Shown: positions 1-5,598 of the stretch, one piece after another
Layout of the letters: the number at the start of each line of letters is the position of its first letter
Numbering within the stretch: the stretch's first letter is position 1
Assembly: GCA_025356505.1 (NCBI GenBank)
Contig: JANXSV010000055.1
Span: 1 to 6,631, forward strand
Reading direction: 5' to 3'
Source: Methylovirgula sp.
GTDB taxonomy: Bacteria; Pseudomonadota; Alphaproteobacteria; Rhizobiales; Beijerinckiaceae
DNA length: 6,631 bases
Program-made: the position numbers and the translations under genes
Notes under the pieces: model-generated
Told to the model about the DNA's origin: nothing
Seen by the model: only the letters and a program-made list of their open reading frames with translations
Databases searched by the model: none

Positions 1-12
1 TGAGATCGGGGC

Positions 13-3000
13 TCAAACCACGCCCTCCGCCGCCAAACTTGCCAGAACAGAGTTGCGCTGAGAGGTCCAAAGTCCGCGCTGCAATGCTTCTTTGAATTTG
101 TTTTCAATAGCTTCAGCCGCTTGCGGATTCGCTGTCTGCAAAAAATCACAAATTTTGTCATGGCCGAGCGTTGCGTCAAACAGCGCCTCGAACTGCGCAT
201 CGCTGACCACGCCCGCCAGTGCGGCAAAGTTGAAAACATTATCTACCGTTTCGGCAATTTCAGCCGCTCCGCGAAACCCGTGCCGCATCTGTCCAGCCAG
301 CCAGATCGGGTTTGTGGCGCGCGCCCGCATCACCCGAGCAACTTCGGTTTTCAGACTGCGCACTTTGGGAGATAGGCCTGTCGTATCAGCATGATACAGC
401 TTTGGCGCTACACCGAGCGCCGCCGCAGCAGCGGCAAAGCCGCCCTCGTTTTGCGCGAATGCGTCAGAATCAAGCACGTCTTGCCCTGCCATATCCTGCA
501 CATGCACAAAGGCATCGCTCAAAGCAACGCGGCCCGCGAACGCGCTGGATTTTACCCCCTCGCCATCTTTGCCATAGGCGTATGAGTTTGCCGCAATATA
601 GGCGTGTCCGAGGTCCTCGCGCGTGGTCCATGCGCCTTGAACCAGCGTTTCGCCAAGCCCAAGCCCATAAGTTCCGGGCGCAGACCCAAAAATACGGTTT
701 TCTTTCAGCGGCTTACCAACCAGCGGATTGTCCTGCGCTGCCTCATCCAAGGCCGCCACGGCGCTTACAGCCGCGTCGAACAAAGCAATTTGCATCGGAA
801 AGACATCGCGAAAAAGCCCTGATATGCGCAGCGTAACGTCGACGCGCGCGCGCCCGAGCAGCGCCAAAGGCAGAATTTCAAAGCCGCTTACCCGCGTTGA
901 AGCATCGTCCCATTTCGGCCTCACACCCAGAAAGGCAAAGGCCTGCGCCAGATCATCGCCACCCGTCCGCATCGAAGTGGAGGCCCAGAGGTCCAAAAAC
1001 ACGGATTTTGGCCATTCGCCATGCTCCTGAGCGTAGGTGTCCAACACCTCCTGCGCGATACGCTGGCCGATCTCCCAAGCGGTACGGGAGGGGATCGCAC
1101 GCGGGTCTATCGAAAACAGATTGCGCCCCGTTGGCAGCACGTCCATGCGGCCTTGGCTTGGCGCACCTGCAGGGCCGGGGGGCACAAAGCGGCCTGACAG
1201 CGCGCGGGTCAGGCCGGCTTTCTCGTCTTCACCACACACGCCTTGGCCAAAGATATGGAGCCCGTCGCCTATGCGCATGTCTTTGATATCACACAACCAA
1301 TTATCGATTGCAGCCAGCGCCTCAGCATCAGGCGCATGTTCAGGCGCTTTGCTCTCACTCAGGAGGCCGGACTCTTTGGCTTTGGACAGGATCAGCTTGG
1401 CAATATGGCGGGCGCGGCGCGGGTCGAGCGTTTCTGCCTGTGCATATTCATCCATCAGCGCTTCAAGTTCGGCCAAAACGCCGTGCGTGCCAGCGCTCAC
1501 CAAGGGCGGAGTCATATGGCCAACCGTCACCGCACTTAGCCGCCGTTTGGCCTGTGCCGCCTCGCCCGGATTATTGACAATAAAAGGGTAGATCACCGGC
1601 AGGGGGCCAAGCACAATTTCAGGCGCACAAGTCTCTGATAAAGCGACGGATTTGCCGGGGAGCCACTCGAGCGTTCCATGCGCGCCAACATGGATCAATG
1701 CGTGGATACGATCGCGCAGCCACATATAAAAGGCGATGTAACCATGGCAGGGCGGCAGATTTGTATCGTGATAATCGCCCTTGCGGCTCGTCGCGCGCCC
1801 GCGCTCAGGCTGAAGGCTCAAGATTATGTTGCCGGTTTCGATATAACGAAAAGCAAATGAGCCGTTTTCCAGCGCTGTATCTTGCTCCGGGTCGCCCCAG
1901 CTTTTGGCAACGGCCTCCTTGAATTCTTCCGGCAATTGCGCAAATTTGTGCCGGTAATCCTTTAGGCCGAGGATTGGTTGGCGATGCCCCTGTGTCAAAG
2001 CATGCATAATTTGCGCAGAGGCGGGAATTTCGCCGATCTGATAGCTTTGCGAGCGCAGCATTTGCAGGATTTCGACGGCAGATTGAGGCGTGTCCAGTCC
2101 CACCGCATATCCGGCCCTTCCGCCTTTGGCAGGATAATCTGAAAGCACAAGCGCGGCGCATTTTTGTGCATTCGGCAGCCGCCGCAATCGCGCCCAGTTT
2201 GCACCCAGCTTCGCGACAAACGCCACTCTCGACCCCTCCGGTGCGTGTTTCATCTCCGAATGCTGGAGATCGACATGCCTCGGTGCCTGTGATTTAAATG
2301 AAATTGCCCGGCCGATGAGCCTCCCGTCAACCTCGGGAAGCACGACGTTCATTGCTTGATCGGCCGCGCTGAGACCTCGGGTTTGGGTCAGCCAAGTCTC
2401 GAGCGAAGAACCAGCCAGAATAATCTGGAAGACAGGCGTATCGGCCATATCAAGAACTGTCTCGGCGCCTTTCAACTTGGCCGAAAATGCCGTCGTGTTG
2501 CAAATCACGTCCGGCTTAAAAGCGGTCAAATGGTGTTTCATCTGATCAACAGCTGCAGGATCCTTCAAGCTGGACACATAGACTGCGCAGGTTTGAAAAC
2601 CTTCGCTCTGAAGTGCTTTGGATAAAGCATGGATCGGCGCGGTATCGTCGGCCAGATAGGAAGAACGGTAAAATACAATCAGCGCGCGCGGCGACATTGT
2701 CGAAACGCAGGAACATGTTTGATCCAGAGCTCCGAATGCAGGAACATTGACGCAAGGCGAAAGCGGACCGCCGTCCATAAATGCAAGCGCGCGCCGCATG
2801 TTTTCAGGACCGCCGTTTTGAAAACAGCCGTACAATTCATCAAGAGTGGAAACATCCACATTCGACGCGGCGACGAGACGCTCATCTTTTTGATAATCAC
2901 CGGGAATGAAGGCGACGCGAATGTTTTTCTCACGCGCCAAAGCCGCAAGCTGCTCAACCCCGTAGCGCCAATAATCCATCCCGCCCAAGAGGCGCACCAC

Positions 3001-3240
3001 AATGGTCTCGGCATGTGCAGCAACTGTTTCAAGCCACAGATCAATTGAATAGGGATGTTTCAAGTCCGAAAGTTTAGCCAGCCTGAGTTTTGAATAGGAC
3101 CCCCTTAGCCAGGCGGATCCAAGCGAAGCTAGATCTGAATCTGTAAACGACAGGAACACCAAGGGCGCAGGGCTCTGCTCCAGATCAACAGCCGTTGCTG
3201 TGTCATCAAGAGAACCCGTCTCAAGGCGCAGGAGATGCAT
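13..3240 (-). CDS. cobN: Cobaltochelatase subunit CobN
   Basis: Large subunit of the ATP-dependent CobNST cobaltochelatase, which inserts Co2+ into hydrogenobyrinic acid a,c-diamide in the cytoplasm (aerobic B12 pathway). The 1075-residue protein carries the CobN/Mg-chelatase H signature: EVDGRLIGR near residue 301, SDYPAKGGRAGYAVGLDTP near 366-385, HVGAHGTLEWLPGK at 517-530 with family-conserved His517, His521 and Glu525, and RIFGSAPGTYGLGLGE at 849-864. The N-terminus (MHLLRLETGSL) resembles other CobN starts. It is shorter than the well-studied Pseudomonas denitrificans protein (about 1275 residues), but both ends look intact, so I read this as a compact family form and not a truncation. 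The ATG lies 1 base after the cobW stop (TAG-G-ATG) with only a weak Shine-Dalgarno, suggesting translational coupling to cobW. The partner subunits CobS and CobT are not in the window. Only 12 bases follow the TGA stop, so the next gene cannot be seen. Recognition is very sure. Confidence 0.97.
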   Translation of the reverse strand: MHLLRLETGSLDDTATAVDLEQSPAPLVFLSFTDSDLASLGSAWLRGSYSKLRLAKLSDLKHPYSIDLWLETVAAHAETIVVRLLGGMDYWRYGVEQLAALAREKNIRVAFIPGDYQKDERLVAASNVDVSTLDELYGCFQNGGPENMRRALAFMDGGPLSPCVNVPAFGALDQTCSCVSTMSPRALIVFYRSSYLADDTAPIHALSKALQSEGFQTCAVYVSSLKDPAAVDQMKHHLTAFKPDVICNTTAFSAKLKGAETVLDMADTPVFQIILAGSSLETWLTQTRGLSAADQAMNVVLPEVDGRLIGRAISFKSQAPRHVDLQHSEMKHAPEGSRVAFVAKLGANWARLRRLPNAQKCAALVLSDYPAKGGRAGYAVGLDTPQSAVEILQMLRSQSYQIGEIPASAQIMHALTQGHRQPILGLKDYRHKFAQLPEEFKEAVAKSWGDPEQDTALENGSFAFRYIETGNIILSLQPERGRATSRKGDYHDTNLPPCHGYIAFYMWLRDRIHALIHVGAHGTLEWLPGKSVALSETCAPEIVLGPLPVIYPFIVNNPGEAAQAKRRLSAVTVGHMTPPLVSAGTHGVLAELEALMDEYAQAETLDPRRARHIAKLILSKAKESGLLSESKAPEHAPDAEALAAIDNWLCDIKDMRIGDGLHIFGQGVCGEDEKAGLTRALSGRFVPPGPAGAPSQGRMDVLPTGRNLFSIDPRAIPSRTAWEIGQRIAQEVLDTYAQEHGEWPKSVFLDLWASTSMRTGGDDLAQAFAFLGVRPKWDDASTRVSGFEILPLALLGRARVDVTLRISGLFRDVFPMQIALFDAAVSAVAALDEAAQDNPLVGKPLKENRIFGSAPGTYGLGLGETLVQGAWTTREDLGHAYIAANSYAYGKDGEGVKSSAFAGRVALSDAFVHVQDMAGQDVLDSDAFAQNEGGFAAAAAALGVAPKLYHADTTGLSPKVRSLKTEVARVMRARATNPIWLAGQMRHGFRGAAEIAETVDNVFNFAALAGVVSDAQFEALFDATLGHDKICDFLQTANPQAAEAIENKFKEALQRGLWTSQRNSVLASLAAEGVV

Positions 3241-3241
3241 C

Positions 3242-4267
3242 CTAGTTCCGCAAATCCGCGACGATCGCCGCCTGGTTCATGCCTTTTTCGCCAATCACCA
3301 CCAAGCGGCTGGCGCGCTTTTCCTCTGGCTTCCATACTCTGTCGAAGTGGTGGTGGAAGCGCGAGCCAACGCCCTGCACCAGCAACCGCATTGGTTTGCC
3401 TTCAACGTGGACGAAACCTTTCATCCGCAAAATATCATGCTTCGCTGCGAGATCTGCGAGGCGTTTGGCCAATACAGCACCATCTTGAACCGGTCCAAGA
3501 TCCACGACAAATGTGTCAAAGTCATCGTGATCGTGCCCTTCCTCCGCATCATGATGCGAATATCTGTTGGCAAGGTCGTCTTCGGCGGCGGCAGAAAGGC
3601 CGAGCAGTATGTCAATATCGATTTTGCCCTCACGCGTGGAAACGATTTTTACAGCGCGCGGAATTTCTGCGGAAATATCAGCTAAAATTTTCTTCAGGCC
3701 TGCTTCATCAAGCAAATCTGCCTTATTGACGATGACCATGTCTGCACACAACAACTGGTCTTCATAAACTTCTTCAAGCGGATTTTCATGATCGAGGTTG
3801 GGGTCAGCAGCTCGCAAGGCAGCCATTTTTTCAGGGTCGTCCACGAAACGCCCCTCACTGACCGCTGCGCCGTCCACAACAGCGATCACGCCATCGACCG
3901 TCAGTTTCGAGCGAATTTCCGGCCAATCAAAAGCCTTTACCAGCGGCTTCGGCAGAGCAAGCCCGGAGGTTTCAATGATGATATGTTCGGGCTGCGGATT
4001 TCTCGCCAGAAGCGCTTCTATTGCGGGAATGAAATCATCCGCAACGGTGCAACATATGCACCCGTTTGCAAGTTCGATGATGTTCTCTTCGGGACAACTG
4101 TCAACGCCGCACCCCCGCAAAATATCCGCATCAACGCCAACGTCGCCAAATTCATTTATGACGAGGGCCAATCGACGGCCCTGAGCATGCTCCAACACAT
4201 GCCGTATCAGGGTTGTTTTGCCTGCGCCGAGAAAGCCAGTGATAATCGTTACCGGAATTTTTTTCAT
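3242..4267 (-). CDS. cobW: CobW, G3E-family GTPase, cobalt chaperone
   Basis: P-loop GTPase of the G3E/COG0523 family, whose CobW members are thought to load Co2+ for the CobNST chelatase. The 341-residue protein shows, in order, the Walker A loop GFLGAGKTT (11-19), the metal-binding GCICC motif (69-73; Cys70, Cys72, Cys73), ETSGLA (99-104), the guanine-specificity motif NKAD (181-184), a His/Asp-rich linker (238-250; His238, His239, His245, His247) and a C-terminal CobW_C domain with FHHHFDR at 304-310. Two further cysteines (Cys53, Cys58) lie before the GCICC motif. The ATG follows the DUF1636 stop by 2 bases, with AAGG (4274-4277 on the plus strand) 6 bases upstream. Placement between the DUF1636 gene and cobN, downstream of a B12 riboswitch, supports a cobalt role over the zinc role of other COG0523 proteins. 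Family assignment is firm; metal specificity is inferred from context and motifs. Confidence 0.96.
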   Translation of the reverse strand: MKKIPVTIITGFLGAGKTTLIRHVLEHAQGRRLALVINEFGDVGVDADILRGCGVDSCPEENIIELANGCICCTVADDFIPAIEALLARNPQPEHIIIETSGLALPKPLVKAFDWPEIRSKLTVDGVIAVVDGAAVSEGRFVDDPEKMAALRAADPNLDHENPLEEVYEDQLLCADMVIVNKADLLDEAGLKKILADISAEIPRAVKIVSTREGKIDIDILLGLSAAAEDDLANRYSHHDAEEGHDHDDFDTFVVDLGPVQDGAVLAKRLADLAAKHDILRMKGFVHVEGKPMRLLVQGVGSRFHHHFDRVWKPEEKRASRLVVIGEKGMNQAAIVADLRN

Positions 4268-4269
4268 TT

Positions 4270-4653
4270 TTAGCCTTGCAGTGATGTGTCGGAAACCTGA
4301 AGCGGAGGAACACGTGCCACCACACCTTTTTTAAGCGCATCCGGCCGCAATTTCCATGGAATGAGCCCGTCTACCGATGCAGCATAAAGCTCGGCGCCAG
4401 CCAGAAGTGTGTGAGCGGACGTGTCGGCGGGCAAATCACCATAGACATAGGTCCATTTTCCGGGTGCCGCAAAACTCACTGTGCAGGGTTTTTTACAAAC
4501 AGACAGACACTCAACCGCAATAATCTCGAAGCTTGACCCTGCATGTGTGGTGAGGGCCACAAACAGCCTTGCGCCTGCCCGCTGATCGCGCGGTTCGAGC
4601 GGCTCATCCGCAGTGCGGCAAGTTGTGCAAACATAAACTTGGACTGAATTCAC
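4270..4653 (-). CDS. DUF1636 cysteine-rich putative metal-binding protein
   Basis: A 127-residue soluble protein that I recognise as DUF1636, a family often found beside B12 genes and without an established function to my knowledge. It has five cysteines in two groups: Cys9-x2-Cys12 near the N-terminus and Cys49-x3-Cys53-x3-Cys57 in the stretch VECLSVCKKPC. The pattern recalls thioredoxin-like [2Fe-2S] ferredoxins or a metal site, but the ligand is unknown. There is no signal peptide or membrane segment. The start is GTG (4651-4653): AAGGAG sits 7 bases upstream and no better start exists. It is the first gene after the cobalamin riboswitch and lies 2 bases from cobW, so it is co-transcribed with cobW and cobN. 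From this I infer a role in cobalt handling, redox protection or delivery at the chelation step. The GTG lies inside a leader hairpin, described separately. Confidence 0.88.
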   Translation of the reverse strand: MNSVQVYVCTTCRTADEPLEPRDQRAGARLFVALTTHAGSSFEIIAVECLSVCKKPCTVSFAAPGKWTYVYGDLPADTSAHTLLAGAELYAASVDGLIPWKLRPDALKKGVVARVPPLQVSDTSLQG

Positions 4654-4675
4654 CCCAAAACTCCTTGTTGGGGTG
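4651..4675 (-). promoter_or_regulatory. Hairpin sequestering the DUF1636 ribosome binding site
   Basis: On the minus strand CACCCCAA and TTGGGGTG form a perfect 8-bp stem around the 9-base loop CAAGGAGTT. The loop contains the AAGGAG Shine-Dalgarno sequence, and the 3' arm ends in the GTG start codon of the DUF1636 gene. Such a structure would limit ribosome access, making it a good candidate for the output end of the cobalamin riboswitch. The inverted repeat is seen directly; the regulatory role is inferred from its position. Confidence 0.7.
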
Positions 4676-4680
4676 CGAAA

Positions 4681-4714
4681 ATGCGTTCGCCCGGCGAAAT
4701 CGCAGCGAATGCAT
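4681..4714 (-). terminator. Weak candidate intrinsic terminator or leader hairpin
   Basis: Read on the minus strand, ATGCATTCGC (4714-4705) pairs with GCGAACGCAT (4690-4681), giving 4 plus 5 base pairs around one A-C mismatch. A short run of four T (4681-4678) overlaps and follows the arm. An alternative inner pairing, TTCGC with GCGAA around a 3-base loop, is also possible. The T run is too short for a convincing rho-independent terminator. It could equally be a structural element of the riboswitch expression platform. Confidence 0.3.
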
Positions 4715-4716
4715 CC

Positions 4717-4741
4717 GGCTTAGGGGCACCCCGCCCAAGCC
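4717..4741 (-). promoter_or_regulatory. Leader hairpin downstream of the aptamer (expression platform)
   Basis: Immediately 3' of the aptamer on the minus strand, GGCTT-GGGC pairs with GCCC-AAGCC around the loop GGGGT. This gives 9 base pairs with a 2-base CT bulge on the 3' side. No T run follows, so it is not a terminator. Its GGGGTGC segment (4732-4726) is also perfectly complementary to GCACCCC (4676-4670) in the 5' arm of the ribosome-binding-site hairpin, so the two structures can compete. Position suggests it could be the regulatory helix (P13-like) of the riboswitch, but I could not show a clear loop-loop match to L5. Confidence 0.5.
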
Positions 4742-4747
4742 AAGTTT

Positions 4748-4905
4748 GTTATGGCAGGTCTCCTGGCTCATGGATCCATACTTTCAAGCGCCTTCCCAAA
4801 CTTGCGTTCAGTGGCATATGCCTGAAAATTTCCCACTTACAGTTGCGGGGGCAGCTGTGGCATCGACCACATTCCCTTTTGCTTCCTCTTGCGAAGAACC
4901 ATAAC
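4748..4905 (-). promoter_or_regulatory. Cobalamin riboswitch aptamer
   Basis: A full class-I-like adenosylcobalamin riboswitch precedes the DUF1636-cobW-cobN operon. Read on the minus strand, the closing helix P1 is GTTATGG (4905-4899) with CCATAAC (4754-4748), 7 perfect pairs. Inside are AAAGGGAA, a P5-like hairpin GTGG/CCAC, the conserved core CTGCCCCCGCAACTGTAA (4854-4837), a helix AGTGG/CCACT (4837-4833 with 4814-4810), GCCACTG (4815-4809), GGGAAGG, and the B12 box AGCCAGGAGACCTGCC (4768-4753), which matches the family consensus. Binding of adenosylcobalamin normally shuts down the genes downstream, so the operon should be repressed when B12 is plentiful. The aptamer ends about 95 bases before the GTG start, leaving room for the hairpins that make the output. 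Confidence 0.96.
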
Positions 4906-4912
4906 ACCGTAC

Positions 4913-4940
4913 AGTTATGCTCGTGGTCGCTTCAAGTCAA
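4913..4940 (-). promoter_or_regulatory. Candidate promoter of the riboswitch operon
   Basis: On the minus strand TTGACT (4940-4935) resembles a sigma-70 -35 box. After a 16-base spacer, ATAACT (4918-4913) could serve as -10 (TAACTG with a 17-base spacer is an alternative reading). Transcription would then begin close to 4906, at or just before the P1 helix of the riboswitch, which fits a leader that starts with its aptamer. The match is moderate and the start site is inferred. Confidence 0.5.
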
Positions 4941-4982
4941 TTGCCGCAAGACGACATAGACGATACGGATGGGGTCAACCTC

Positions 4983-4990
4983 AAGAAGGT
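4983..4990 (+). promoter_or_regulatory. Shine-Dalgarno site fixing the cobO start
   Basis: AAGAAGGT lies 5 bases before the ATG at 4996. An in-frame ATG at 4969 has no such sequence before it and would add nine residues (GSTSRRYK and the first Met) not expected in the family. The site therefore favours the downstream start. Confidence 0.75.
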
Positions 4991-4995
4991 ACAAA

Positions 4996-5598
4996 ATGAG
5001 TGAAGAACAGCGCCATAAAGACAAAATGGCTAAGCGTAAAGCCGTGCAGGACGCCGAAGTGGCGACAAAAACCATCGCCGAAAAAGGGCTGCTGATCGTC
5101 AATACTGGCCCTGGAAAGGGCAAGAGCACCGCCGCCTTCGGTCTTGTCATGCGTGCGCTCGGCCATGGCTGGAAGGTCGGCATCGTACAATTTATAAAGG
5201 GTGCATGGTCCACCGGCGAGGCCAAGGCCTTAGAGCGATTCCCCGACCTGGTGGAATGGTACACAATGGGCGAAGGTTTTACGTGGGAGACGCAAGACAA
5301 AGCGCGCGACATCGCTGCGGCCACGCGCGCTTTTGTCAAAGTCGAACAGTTGATGGCCAATCCTGAAATCAAACTGCTTGTGTTGGATGAGCTTAATATC
5401 GCGCTTCGCTACGACTATTTGGCTCTGGAATATGTTGTCGCGACATTAAAAGCGCGTCGGCACGATCTCCATATCATCGTTACAGGCCGCAATGCCAAAC
5501 CCGAACTGATTGAGGCGGCTGATCTGGTTACCGAGATGACATTGGTGAAGCACCATTTTGCCGCCGGAGTTAAAGCGCAGGCAGGTATCGAATTTTGA
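4996..5598 (+). CDS. cobO: Cob(I)yrinic acid a,c-diamide adenosyltransferase CobO
   Basis: Corrinoid adenosyltransferase of the CobA/CobO/BtuR type. It transfers the 5'-deoxyadenosyl group of ATP to the reduced cobalt of cob(I)yrinic acid a,c-diamide in the cytoplasm, the step after cobalt insertion. The 200-residue length is typical. Visible are the charged N-terminal helix [15 protein letters not shown], the unusual P-loop GPGKGKST (38-45) followed by [12 protein letters not shown], the Walker B-like VLDELN, the family stretch [19 protein letters not shown] and the characteristic GIEF C-terminus. The start at 4996 is chosen for its Shine-Dalgarno site. It is transcribed divergently from the DUF1636-cobW-cobN operon and overlaps cobQ by 4 bases, so cobO and cobQ form a coupled pair. 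No riboswitch faces this strand, and I found no strong promoter sequence between 4906 and 4995. Confidence 0.96.
   Translation: MSEEQRHKDKMAKRKAVQDAEVATKTIAEKGLLIVNTGPGKGKSTAAFGLVMRALGHGWKVGIVQFIKGAWSTGEAKALERFPDLVEWYTMGEGFTWETQDKARDIAAATRAFVKVEQLMANPEIKLLVLDELNIALRYDYLALEYVVATLKARRHDLHIIVTGRNAKPELIEAADLVTEMTLVKHHFAAGVKAQAGIEF

Noticed and set aside
1..12. Possible start of another gene downstream of cobN
   Set aside because: Only 12 bases are available, with no start codon or motif to judge.
312..836. Plus-strand open frame of 174 codons opposite cobN (also 1037-1591, 184 codons)
   Set aside because: Antisense shadows of cobN: low-complexity Arg/Pro/Ser-rich translations with no recognisable domain, while the minus frame is a fully conserved CobN.
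3788..4273. Plus-strand open frame of 161 codons opposite cobW
   Set aside because: Shadow of cobW, whose Walker A, GCICC and NKAD motifs are all on the minus strand in this stretch.
4813..4822. Perfect 10-base palindrome GGCATATGCC as a possible protein-binding operator
   Set aside because: It lies inside the riboswitch core and overlaps the conserved GCCACTG element, so RNA structure explains it better.
4569..4904. Plus-strand open frames over the riboswitch region (4569-4904 and 4681-4959)
   Set aside because: They cover the conserved riboswitch and the DUF1636 gene on the other strand; the translations look like no known protein and no good Shine-Dalgarno was seen.
4941..4967. Possible plus-strand promoter for cobO (TTGCCG and GATACG)
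   Set aside because: The spacer is only 15 bases and both boxes are poor matches, so I did not list it as a feature.
4969..4995. Upstream ATG for cobO at 4969
   Set aside because: No Shine-Dalgarno before it; AAGAAGGT correctly precedes the ATG at 4996, and the extra residues do not look like CobO family sequence.
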